A stretch of 64,000 nt of DNA from Blautia_A aquisgranensis (GTDB taxonomy: Bacteria; Bacillota; Clostridia; Lachnospirales; Lachnospiraceae): contig NZ_JBBMEJ010000002.1 of the NCBI RefSeq assembly GCF_040096615.1, positions 124,001 to 188,000 on the forward strand. The letters run 5' to 3'. Both the position numbers and the translations under genes were made by a program. Under the pieces are notes generated by a model. That model made no database searches and was not told the DNA's origin. It saw only the letters and a list, made by a program, of their open reading frames with translations. Positions within the stretch are counted from its first letter, which is position 1, and each line of letters opens with the position of its first letter. This document shows, piece after piece, positions 56,378 to 63,960 of the stretch.

Positions 56378-56911
56378 TTAAGTCAGATCATATGTCTTGA
56401 TGTCATTGCCTTCAGTGCCCTTCTTAATGATAGTATGGCAACCTATCGTAGTTCCCATAGCGCGCAGTTTCCATTCTTCCTGGGTAGCATTCAGCTTATC
56501 CAGTTCTTCTTGTCTTTTATCTTTATCTTCAATAGCTAATATTTCAGCTTTTTCCTTTTCATAGACATTTTTAAATTGACACCATTTCCTGAAAAAGTCC
56601 TGCATTGTAGGATTATCGAATGTCAGCGCAACCTTCTGATCAGGTGTTTCAGCAAGTGAGAGGTTCACTGAATCATCAATAGAAAACAACAGAGAGAGTA
56701 CATCTCCGACTGTTTCAATATTAAAATCCAGAAAAACACTTACATTTAATCCCAGTGCAGTTGCTATCTTTTCTAACTGATCTGGTTTTGGATTCCGGAT
56801 TCCCAGTTCATATTTTCTGATCGTTCCTACGTTAATGCCGGACAGCTCGGCTAATTGTATCTGACTGTATCCTCTGAATTCCCGGAATGCCCGGATTTTC
56901 TTACCTACCAT
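56378..56911 (-). CDS. XRE-family repressor
   Basis: 177 residues. N-terminal helix-turn-helix (IRAFREFRGYSQIQLAELSG, INVGTIRKYELGIRNPKPDQ), then a helical domain with an acidic coil (KAEILAIEDKDKRQEELDKL). It is divergent from the excisionase/integrase genes, and three CACAAAAGTGA operators lie between them. It likely keeps the element quiescent, like the ICE repressors of Firmicutes. No metalloprotease partner is seen. Confidence 0.85.
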   Translation of the reverse strand: MVGKKIRAFREFRGYSQIQLAELSGINVGTIRKYELGIRNPKPDQLEKIATALGLNVSVFLDFNIETVGDVLSLLFSIDDSVNLSLAETPDQKVALTFDNPTMQDFFRKWCQFKNVYEKEKAEILAIEDKDKRQEELDKLNATQEEWKLRAMGTTIGCHTIIKKGTEGNDIKTYDLT

Positions 56912-56950
56912 AATGTGCTGCCTCCTTAATAATATTTGTGCTTCTATTCT

Positions 56951-57107
56951 AGCACAAAAGTGAATGATACAAAAGAGTGAGATTTAACAAATTGCCGATA
57001 CGCAAGCAATAGGTATGGAATGGAAAAAATAAATTCGCAAATGTTTATTGACAAATTCACAAAAGTGAATTATTATAAGAGAACAACAAAAGAGTCACAA
57101 AAGTGAC
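56951..57107. promoter_or_regulatory. Three operators and the int promoter
   Basis: AGCACAAAAGTGAA (56951-56964), TTCACAAAAGTGAA (57056-57069) and GTCACAAAAGTGAC (57094-57107) share the palindromic core CAC-AAAA-GTG. The second lies between TTGACA (57048-57053) and TATTAT (57071-57076), and the third just downstream of that promoter. The first is near the XRE start, fitting autorepression. Confidence 0.75.
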
Positions 57108-57123
57108 TGGAAAGGAGGACGAT

Positions 57124-57315
57124 ATGAGAACTAATTATATGATGACCGTTGATGATGTCATGGAAGAATTAGGTGTGAAACGCAGTAAAGCTTATTCTAT
57201 TCTGAAACAGCTCAATGATGAACTGGTAAAGGAAGGATATGTGGCAGTTCGTGGAAAGATTCCACGTCCCTACTGGGAAACAAAATTTTACGGATGCACT
57301 CAGAGAGCAGTGTGA
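57124..57315 (+). CDS. Small helix-turn-helix (excisionase-like) protein
   Basis: 63 residues from ATG 57124 (AAAGGAGGACGAT upstream): MMTVDDVMEELGVKRSKAYS, then LKQLNDELVKEGYVAVRGKI and PRPYWETKFYG. A MerR/Xis-type DNA-binding fold with a basic C-terminus. It lies 13 bp before the integrase gene, the usual position of an excisionase. It could also act as a regulator of int. Confidence 0.75.
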   Translation: MRTNYMMTVDDVMEELGVKRSKAYSILKQLNDELVKEGYVAVRGKIPRPYWETKFYGCTQRAV

Positions 57316-57328
57316 AGGAGGTTTTTAG

Positions 57329-58381
57329 ATGTCAGCTTACAAGGACAAAACACAGGGAACCTGGTATGTGAGCTTCCGCTATATTGACTGGACAGGTAAG
57401 AAAACGCAGAAGCTGAAAAGAGGGTTCAAGACAAAGAAAGAAGCATTGAATTATGAAAAGGAATTCATAAGAAAGACTGCGGCGGATATGAAAATGGAGA
57501 TGAACAGTTTTATTCAAGTCTATTTTGAAGATAAAAAGAATGAACTGAAAGAAAATTCAATTCGTAATAAGCAGCACATGATGAACAAGCACATTGTTCC
57601 ATATTTTGGAACAAGAAAAATGAATGAAATTACACCAGCAGAGATTATCCAGTGGCAGAATGCCATTCAGGAAAAAGGATACAGCAAGACTTATGAGCGT
57701 ATGATCCAGAATCAGTTAAATGCACTGTTTAATCATGCACAGAAAATTTACAATCTGAAGGAAAATCCATGTAAGAAAGTAAAAAAGATGGGGAAATCGG
57801 ATGCAAATAAGCTGGAGTTCTGGACGAAAGCAGAATATGACAGATTTATCGCCGGGATTGAGCCGGGGAGTGAAGATTATCTGATATTTGAAATTCTGTT
57901 CTGGACAGGAATTAGGGAAGGAGAGCTTCTAGCATTGAGTCTTTCGGATTTTGATATGAGTGAAAATCTCCTGCATATCAATAAGACCTATAACCGGATC
58001 AAGAAAAGAGATGTGATTGATACTCCAAAAACAGAAAATTCGGTCCGTACTATTGATATTCCTAATTTTCTTAAGGAAGAGGTACAGGAGTATGCAAAGA
58101 AGCATTATGGATTTCCGGAAGATCAGCGGTTGTTCCCGATTGTGGCGAGAACATTGCAGAAACGTCTTAAGAAATATGAAGCACTGACTGGTGTAAAACC
58201 AATCAGAGTGCACGATATCCGTCACAGCCATGTGGCATATCTGATCTACCAGGGCGTAGAACCACTGATTATCAAGGAAAGGCTGGGGCACAAAGACATT
58301 CAGATGACATTGAACACTTATGGGCATCTGTACCCGTCACAGCAGAAAAAAGTTGCTGAGATGCTGGACAATAAACGTTAA
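57329..58381 (+). CDS. int: Tyrosine recombinase, Tn916-type integrase
   Basis: 350 residues. N-terminal AP2-like arm-binding segment (GTWYVSFRYIDWTGKKTQKL), SAM-like core-binding domain (about 55-145) and catalytic domain with Arg in WTGIREGELLA, HDIRHSH, LGHKDIQMT and the nucleophile Tyr in LNTYGHLYP. It integrates and excises the element. GGAGG precedes ATG 57329. Transcription comes from the repressor-controlled promoter at 57048. Confidence 0.93.
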   Translation: MSAYKDKTQGTWYVSFRYIDWTGKKTQKLKRGFKTKKEALNYEKEFIRKTAADMKMEMNSFIQVYFEDKKNELKENSIRNKQHMMNKHIVPYFGTRKMNEITPAEIIQWQNAIQEKGYSKTYERMIQNQLNALFNHAQKIYNLKENPCKKVKKMGKSDANKLEFWTKAEYDRFIAGIEPGSEDYLIFEILFWTGIREGELLALSLSDFDMSENLLHINKTYNRIKKRDVIDTPKTENSVRTIDIPNFLKEEVQEYAKKHYGFPEDQRLFPIVARTLQKRLKKYEALTGVKPIRVHDIRHSHVAYLIYQGVEPLIIKERLGHKDIQMTLNTYGHLYPSQQKKVAEMLDNKR

Positions 58382-58400
58382 TACGGAGGAAAAGAAGCAA

Positions 58401-58571
58401 ATGAAAACAAAGAAAGTAGTCGGAAAAATATTTGATGCAATTAACTACAGTAAGAAGCTGAAAATAAGTTCCATTTTACCGGATCGGGATTCAGATTATG
58501 TGATTCTTCTTGAATTAGAGGACGGAAGCAAATTTGAAATCATTATTATTCCTACAAGGAGATTTGTGTAA
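58401..58571 (+). CDS. Small unknown protein
   Basis: 56 residues: KVVGKIFDAINYSKKLKISS, YVILLELEDGSKFEIIIIPT. A compact beta-rich fold is likely. GGAGG lies about 10 nt before ATG 58401, and the gene begins 19 bp after int, so it is probably co-transcribed. No family recognised. Confidence 0.5.
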   Translation: MKTKKVVGKIFDAINYSKKLKISSILPDRDSDYVILLELEDGSKFEIIIIPTRRFV

Positions 58572-58758
58572 GGAGCAAAAGCTATGACTACTGACAGACA
58601 AAAAGAAAAAGCCCAGATAAAATATCTGAGCAAGTTCTCTGATAATCAGATTCACTGATATACCATCTTGGCAGATTAAGTATATCACGAATTGAAAGAT
58701 ACAACAATTCCCGAATATCTGTTCATCGGAGACTTGCTCGGAGGGGCAGGAGGTAGAA
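58572..58758 (+). other. Gap with a possible 24-codon frame
   Basis: AAGGAGCAAAAGCT precedes ATG 58584, which opens MTTDRQKEKAQIKYLSKFSD to a stop at 58658. It may be a small protein or a decayed start. Nothing else is seen before the GGAGGT of the next gene. Confidence 0.3.
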
Positions 58759-59433
58759 GTGACATTATTTGAACAGGTAAAAGAATGTGTGACAGCCAGA
58801 CAGGCTGCGGAGCATTATGGGATTAAAGTAAAAAGAAATGGAATGGCATGTTGTCCGTTTCATAAAGACCGGCATCCAAGTATGAAGGCAGATAAAATAT
58901 ATCATTGCTTTGCATGTGGAGTGGGTGGCGATGCAATAGATTTTACAGCAAGGTTATTTGGAATATCACAGTATGAAGCTGCGAAAAAGCTGGTAGAAGA
59001 TTTTGGACTGGATATTAAAGTTGAAAACAGAAGTAAATATGAAAGGACGCCCCGAAACAGGGCTATCTTAAAACAAAAGCAGTCGAAAGTTGTGATGATC
59101 AGAGAAAAACTGGAACAGTGGTTGAAACATGCAACAGACGTGCTGATCAGATATCTGAAATGGATTCAGTTCTGGAAAGAGTTTTACAAACCAGAACCAG
59201 AAGAAGAGTGGCATGAATTATTTACGGAGGCATTGGCAAATGAAAGAAAGATAAATGACTATCTGGACGTGCTGATGTTTGGAACAGGAGAAGAAATTGT
59301 AGAATTTTTCAAAATGAAGAGAAGGGAGGTTGAAAAAATTGAAGAAAGAATTAACGAATATCAGCGAGAAGTCCTTGATGGAATTAGAAGATATTGTGAA
59401 CGAGGAAATGCTTACAATAGAAGATGTCAATAA
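58759..59433 (+). CDS. CHC2 zinc-finger primase-like protein
   Basis: 224 residues. Zinc ribbon Cys32-x2-His35 ... Cys50-x2-Cys53 (CPFHKDRHPSMK, HCFACGVGGDAIDF), at the same positions as in the homologue at 39215. Helical C-terminal region; no TOPRIM domain. GTG start with GGAGGT upstream. Unlike its homologue, its 3' end overlaps the next gene by about 95 bp because the reading frame continues past the equivalent stop. Confidence 0.85.
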   Translation: MTLFEQVKECVTARQAAEHYGIKVKRNGMACCPFHKDRHPSMKADKIYHCFACGVGGDAIDFTARLFGISQYEAAKKLVEDFGLDIKVENRSKYERTPRNRAILKQKQSKVVMIREKLEQWLKHATDVLIRYLKWIQFWKEFYKPEPEEEWHELFTEALANERKINDYLDVLMFGTGEEIVEFFKMKRREVEKIEERINEYQREVLDGIRRYCERGNAYNRRCQ

Positions 59434-60715
59434 TATGCTGGAGCATACGGATAAGGGAAGAACAAAGCAGACAATCAGAAACTGTGTAACGGTACTTCAA
59501 AATGATCCGGTACTGAAAAAAGCGATTAAACGAAATGAGCTTTCCGGAAGAATGGACATTGTAAAAGAGGTGCCATGGGAGCGGAGAAATAACAGTCCTA
59601 CGGTTACAGATACAGACGAATACAATCTGAAAATGTATCTGGAAGAGCATTATGAAATAACAAGTGAGCGTGTGATCAAAGCGGGAATAGATATTGTTTC
59701 CAATGAAAATAAATATCACCCAATCAGAGATTATCTGGAGAGCCTGGTTTGGGACGGAATTCCAAGAATAGAAAATATGCTTCCGCATTTTATGGGAGCA
59801 GAAAAGAGCAAATACACAATCGGAGTAATGAAAATGCACATGTTGGCAGCGATTTCAAGAATTTATGAACCGGGAATAAAATATGACATTATGCTGTGCC
59901 TGGTTGGAAGTCAGGGAGCCGGAAAGTCTACGTTTTTCAAATATCTGGCGATAAAAGAAGAATGGTTCAGTGACAATCTGGATCATCTGGATGATGAAAA
60001 TATTTACAGAAAACTGCAAAATCACTGGATTATCGAAATGGGAGAAATGAAGGCAACTATCACAGCAAAGAATATTGAACAGATAAAATCGTTTTTGAGC
60101 AGACAGAAAGAAACTTACAAAGTACCTTATGAAGTTCACCCGGAAGACAGACCACGACAATGTGTATTTTGTGGTACTTCAAATGATCTGAATTTCCTTC
60201 CGCTGGACAGAACCGGAAACAGACGATTTGCTCCGGTGATGACAGATATGTCGAAAGCAGAAGTTCATATTCTGGATAATGAAGCAGAGAGCAAAGCTTA
60301 TATCGAACAGGCCTGGGCGGAGGCAATGGTACTGTATCGACAGGGAAATGTGTTCTTAGGATTCACAAAGGAAATTGAGGAAGAGGCAAAGCGTCTGCAA
60401 AAAGAATTTATGCCGGAAGATACCAATGCCGGAATCATACAGGCATTTCTTGATGACTACGATGACGAGTATGTATGTACCAGAATTCTGTTCGATGAAG
60501 CGCTACATCGAACCGGAGAAATGAAACAGTGGGAAGGTAAAGAGATTGCTAATATTATGAACAATGCAATTGAAGGCTGGAAACCACATGGTACACATCG
60601 GTTCGGAAAGGAATATGGAATACAGCGTTCATGGAAAAGGATGGAAGATTCTGTGAAGAAAGATAAAGACGGCTTTATGGAAGTACCGGAACAGTTGGAG
60701 ATACCGTTTGAGTAA
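59339..60715 (+). CDS. VirE/DUF5906-type primase-helicase
   Basis: About 458 residues. Walker A GSQGAGKSTF near residue 189 (the same position as in the homologue at 39770), then NHWIIEMGEM and CVFCGTSNDLNFLPLDRTGN. TTG 59339 is chosen because GGGAGGT lies 8 nt upstream; a TTG at 59330 touches that site. It probably unwinds element DNA with the CHC2 protein during replication. The iteron cluster starts 5 bp after its stop. Confidence 0.85.
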   Translation: MKKELTNISEKSLMELEDIVNEEMLTIEDVNNMLEHTDKGRTKQTIRNCVTVLQNDPVLKKAIKRNELSGRMDIVKEVPWERRNNSPTVTDTDEYNLKMYLEEHYEITSERVIKAGIDIVSNENKYHPIRDYLESLVWDGIPRIENMLPHFMGAEKSKYTIGVMKMHMLAAISRIYEPGIKYDIMLCLVGSQGAGKSTFFKYLAIKEEWFSDNLDHLDDENIYRKLQNHWIIEMGEMKATITAKNIEQIKSFLSRQKETYKVPYEVHPEDRPRQCVFCGTSNDLNFLPLDRTGNRRFAPVMTDMSKAEVHILDNEAESKAYIEQAWAEAMVLYRQGNVFLGFTKEIEEEAKRLQKEFMPEDTNAGIIQAFLDDYDDEYVCTRILFDEALHRTGEMKQWEGKEIANIMNNAIEGWKPHGTHRFGKEYGIQRSWKRMEDSVKKDKDGFMEVPEQLEIPFE

Positions 60716-60720
60716 AGATT

Positions 60721-60814
60721 ATTGTAAACGATGTAAACGGAACTTGAAGGAAAAACTTAAAAAGTTAACTTTTAAAATCTTTTGAGCCCCGTTTACAAAT
60801 TCCGTTTACAAATT
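60721..60814. other. GTTTACA iteron cluster, candidate replication origin of element 3
   Basis: ATTGTAAACGATGTAAACGG (60721-60740) holds two copies, and CGTTTACAAATT with CCGTTTACAAATT (60790-60814) two in the opposite orientation. An A+T-rich palindrome (AAAAGTTAACTTTT) lies between them. The same heptamer clusters after the homologous helicase gene in element 2. Confidence 0.55.
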
Positions 60815-60829
60815 GGAAAGGAGCAGAAA

Positions 60830-61060
60830 ATGATGAAACAGGGAAGATTAGGATACAACAGTAGTAATGGAAGATATGGATTATTATCATCAGACTTATG
60901 GATTGATACAGGATTTCACTGTGGAGAAGGACTGGAAGTGCTGGTAGGTGATGAATGGGTACAGACCAGAATGGAGATGAATCTGGCAAGAGAATGGTAT
61001 CTGGTGGGGACACCTTATTGTGGAGATCTGGAATATGTGCAGGCAAGGATACCTGGATAA
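60830..61060 (+). CDS. DUF5348 family protein
   Basis: 76 residues: GRLGYNSSNGRYGLLSSDLW, IDTGFHCGEGLEVLVGDEW, LAREWYLVGTPYCGDLEYVQ. Matches the small DUF5348 proteins found near relaxase genes of Firmicute elements; function unknown. GGAAAGGAG lies before ATG 60830. Confidence 0.75.
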   Translation: MMKQGRLGYNSSNGRYGLLSSDLWIDTGFHCGEGLEVLVGDEWVQTRMEMNLAREWYLVGTPYCGDLEYVQARIPG

Positions 61061-61302
61061 ATAGGTCTATGATCCGCTTCGGCTGGTGTAAAGCAGACCT
61101 CCACCGGACGTTATGCCCCCGGCAGGGCGCAAGGGGACTTTTGATGGACGGTACGGCTGTCGAAAGTGCTTTTGCGTTACTTTTGACAAAAGTAACAAAA
61201 CCGCCGTATCCGGCGAAAGTTTCTTAAATATCGCCATGTCTGGCGTAAATAAAAATTATGTGCCATATCTGGCACTCAAACAGAAAAGAGGTGAGAAAAT
61301 TT
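61061..61302 (+). other. Candidate origin of transfer with hairpins
   Basis: Holds a perfect hairpin GTTACTTTT-GAC-AAAAGTAAC (61176-61196) and three mini-hairpins of the form GCC-RTRTC-YGGC at 61202, 61232 and 61261, spaced 29-30 bp. It lies directly upstream of the MobV relaxase gene, as expected for oriT. Confidence 0.5.
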
Positions 61303-62718
61303 ATGATGAAAAGAACAATCAGTGGCATGATCGGAGCCGGTTCACTGGCTCATAACAGACGGGATTTTGTAGCAGAAAATGTAAATCCAGACAGAGTACA
61401 ACTGAACATTTGTTATAAGAATGAGAATCTGAAAGAAGTCTATAAAGAACTGTTTGATGATGCGGTGGAGAGATACAATGCCGGGAAAAGAAAGGATCGG
61501 CAAATTGCAAATTATTATGAAAAAATCCGACAGGGCAAACAGGAGAAGCTGTTCCATGAAGTGATCTTCCAGATAGGAAATCGTGAGGATATGGCAGTGG
61601 GAACGTCAGAAGGAAATCAGGCTGTAAAGGTACTGGACGAATATGTGAAAGAGTTCCAGAAGCGGAATCCGACACTTCGGGTATTTAACTGCTATCTGCA
61701 TCAAGACGAAGCTACTCCTCATCTGCATATTGACTTTGTTCCTTATGTGACCAACTGGAAGGGAAAAGGAATGGATACCAGAGTTTCACTGAAACAGGCA
61801 TTGAAAAGTCTTGGTTTTCAAGGTGGAAATAAGCATGATACAGAGCTGAATCAGTGGATAAATCATGAGAAAGAAGTGCTGGCTGAAATTGCAAAGCAAC
61901 ATGGAATCGAATGGGAGCAGAAAGGTACACATGAAGAACATTTGGATGTTTATAATTTTAAGAAGAAAGAGCGTAAGAAGGAAGTGCAGGAACTGGAACA
62001 GGAAAAAGAAAATCTGACAGCAGAGAATAAGGGACTGACTTCTCAGGTTGCAGAAGCAAGAGCAGACATTAAGCTGCTGGAAGAAGAAAAAATTCAGTTC
62101 CAGAAAGATAAAGAAACAGCGGAAAAACGTGCGAAGAAAGCAGAAACAGAATTGAAAAAACTGGAGGACAGAAGAGAATTCCTGCAACCGGTGATGGATA
62201 ATGTCAGCAAGGAAATAAAAGAGTATGGAATGATTAAAACATTTCTTCCGGAAGCTACAGCATTGGAACGTGCGGTAACTTACCGGGATAAGAAAATAAA
62301 ACCATTATTCATTGAAATGAAAAATAAAATCGGTGCGATGGCTGCACAGGTGAAAGAACTCACAAGAGAAAGAGATAGTTGGAAAAGTAAGTTTCAGAAG
62401 AAAAAACAAGAGCATGAAAAAACAAAAAAGGAACTGGCAGAAGTTCAGAAAGATTATCAGAAATTGTCTGGTGAGAAAGAAATACTGCAGGGAATTGCAG
62501 ACAGATATAACCGACTTTTACGCATGTTGGGGAAAGATATGGTAGAAAGACTGGTGCAGGACGATATCCGGATGCAGGCGGAACTTGAAGCGAAAAAACA
62601 GAAAGAGCAGATGCCGAAAAAAATAGGTGACCGCATACAATGGGCAAGAGAACGAAGTGAAGAACACAATGCACAAATTAAGAAGAATAAAGCAAAGTAC
62701 AGAGGAATGGAGTTGTAA
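61303..62718 (+). CDS. MobV/Pre-type relaxase
   Basis: 471 residues. The Mob/Pre catalytic His motif is clear: HQDEATPHLHIDFVP (about 133-147). The N-terminal domain includes ENVNPDRVQLNICYKNENLK. A long coiled coil covers about residues 220-310 and 360-410. ATG 61303 has GAGGTG upstream. It nicks oriT for mobilisation by a helper conjugation system. It is more typical of the family than the relaxase in element 2. Confidence 0.88.
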   Translation: MMKRTISGMIGAGSLAHNRRDFVAENVNPDRVQLNICYKNENLKEVYKELFDDAVERYNAGKRKDRQIANYYEKIRQGKQEKLFHEVIFQIGNREDMAVGTSEGNQAVKVLDEYVKEFQKRNPTLRVFNCYLHQDEATPHLHIDFVPYVTNWKGKGMDTRVSLKQALKSLGFQGGNKHDTELNQWINHEKEVLAEIAKQHGIEWEQKGTHEEHLDVYNFKKKERKKEVQELEQEKENLTAENKGLTSQVAEARADIKLLEEEKIQFQKDKETAEKRAKKAETELKKLEDRREFLQPVMDNVSKEIKEYGMIKTFLPEATALERAVTYRDKKIKPLFIEMKNKIGAMAAQVKELTRERDSWKSKFQKKKQEHEKTKKELAEVQKDYQKLSGEKEILQGIADRYNRLLRMLGKDMVERLVQDDIRMQAELEAKKQKEQMPKKIGDRIQWARERSEEHNAQIKKNKAKYRGMEL

Positions 62719-62722
62719 GAAT

Positions 62723-63097
62723 ATGACGAAACAGATTTATGATGAAAAGAACGGACTGAGCTACACATTGCATGGAGATTATTATCTGCCAGACCTGGAA
62801 ATCAATGAGGAGGAACCTACATATGGGAAATATGGAATAATGCGAAAGAAGTTTCTGAAAGAGCACCGGAGTGCAAGGTATCAGTATCTGGTACTGACCG
62901 GGAAGCTGACGGAGCATCTGAATCAGGTTGATAAAGAAGTAAGAGAAAAAATTGAAATGTTAGCGGAACAGATGGCTGAACAATGGGGAGTGACGGAAGA
63001 ATTGAAGATGCGGGATCAGATGGAATGGGTGCGGAGGATGAACAATATTAAGAATGTTGCGGAAGAAATGGCAGAGAAGGGATTTCTATATAAATAA
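62723..63097 (+). CDS. TnpV family transposon protein
   Basis: 124 residues: GLSYTLHGDYYLPDLEINEE, YGKYGIMRKKFLKEHRSARY, VLTGKLTEHLNQVDKEVREK. Same length and motif order as the TnpV at 32786. It starts 4 bp after the relaxase stop, so it is co-transcribed. Function unknown. Confidence 0.85.
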   Translation: MTKQIYDEKNGLSYTLHGDYYLPDLEINEEEPTYGKYGIMRKKFLKEHRSARYQYLVLTGKLTEHLNQVDKEVREKIEMLAEQMAEQWGVTEELKMRDQMEWVRRMNNIKNVAEEMAEKGFLYK

Positions 63098-63129
63098 ATA
63101 CAAAATATCGCTAATAGCGATAAAATATC

Positions 63130-63158
63130 TTGACATAAAATGAGAAGTTGGGTATAAT
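63130..63158 (+). promoter_or_regulatory. Strong promoter of a structured RNA
   Basis: TTGACA (63130-63135) and TATAAT (63153-63158), both perfect, with 17-bp spacing. A dyad ATCGCTAATAGCGAT lies just upstream (about 63113-63122). Confidence 0.9.
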
Positions 63159-63164
63159 GAAACT

Positions 63165-63400
63165 ACTTTAACGAAGGTATATCCATCCAGAAGATGTAAT
63201 GTGAGCAGAAATGCTTGGAAGGTTGGACGACCTTAAATTAAACCCGGGCAATGTCGTAATGGTCTAGGAAGAGTAGATGATCTACTGTGATGCCAAGTAA
63301 ATGTGTTACTGTGATACGAGGTTGCTACGTCTTAAGCGTGTGGATGGAACACGCTTTAATGATAGATTAGTCAGTGATTTGAAAAACTACCTTATTCATA
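63165..63400 (+). ncRNA. Structured non-coding RNA, candidate retron msr-msd
   Basis: No open reading frame for about 290 bp downstream of a perfect promoter. Two tandem hairpins share their 3' tails: GTAGATGATCTAC followed by TGTGATGC (63273-63292), and GTAAATGTGTTAC followed by TGTGATAC (63297-63317). Then AAGCGTGT-GGATGGA-ACACGCTT (63334-63356). AAGGTA near the 5' end can pair with TACCTT near 63388. Downstream lie a tiny cationic peptide, an XRE gene and a possible reverse transcriptase start, as in some retrons. Other large ncRNA classes remain possible. Confidence 0.5.
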
Positions 63401-63455
63401 ATTCCTTTCTTGGATGGCGTCTTTGTTTACAAAGATGAGAAAGGAGGCAAAAGAT

Positions 63456-63614
63456 ATGTTTTGCAGAAAAGTTAAAGCGTTTTTCAAATCCGGTATTGAG
63501 AATGTTGTTGCATTTTGTAAGAAACATAAAAGTACAATTGCTAGATTGGCTGGTAAGTTTGTTATCTATGTATGCAAAACAGTTATCGAATATTTATTAG
63601 ATAACTACTCTTAA
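63456..63614 (+). CDS. Small cationic hydrophobic peptide
   Basis: 52 residues: MFCRKVKAFFKSGIENVVAF, then KKHKSTIARLAGKFVIYVCK and TVIEYLLDNYS. Net positive and amphipathic. AAAGGAGG precedes ATG 63456; an upstream in-frame ATG at 63414 lacks one. Position between the structured RNA and the XRE gene suggests a toxin-like or accessory role; this is inference. Confidence 0.55.
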   Translation: MFCRKVKAFFKSGIENVVAFCKKHKSTIARLAGKFVIYVCKTVIEYLLDNYS

Positions 63615-63660
63615 TACCAACTAATCTATTTTTTTATTTACAGAAATGGAAGAGGATACA

Positions 63661-63960
63661 ATGGGTGAAGCATTAAGATTGTTAAGAATATTTAATGGAT
63701 ATAAATCAGCAGAATTAGCAAAAAAACTGGAATTATCACAGAGCTATGTGTCAGAATTGGAAAATGGGAAAAAACAGCCTACGATGGAGGTTTTAGACAA
63801 ATATGCGAAAGTGTTTGAAATGAAAAAATCAACATTAATGCTATTTGCGGAATCTTTAGAAGGTGAAGAAATAAAAAATGATAAAAAACAAAGAATTGCT
63901 CGTGCCGGAATGAAATTACTTAAAATATTGGAAAAGGTAGGGGAATTTGAAGATGAGTAA
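63661..63960 (+). CDS. XRE-family regulator
   Basis: 99 residues. N-terminal Cro/C1 helix-turn-helix (EALRLLRIFNGYKSAELAKK, LELSQSYVSELENGKKQPTM) and a short C-terminal helical tail. GAAGAGG lies 7 nt before ATG 63661. Its stop overlaps the start of the next gene (ATGAGTAA), so the two are translationally coupled. Confidence 0.85.
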   Translation: MGEALRLLRIFNGYKSAELAKKLELSQSYVSELENGKKQPTMEVLDKYAKVFEMKKSTLMLFAESLEGEEIKNDKKQRIARAGMKLLKILEKVGEFEDE

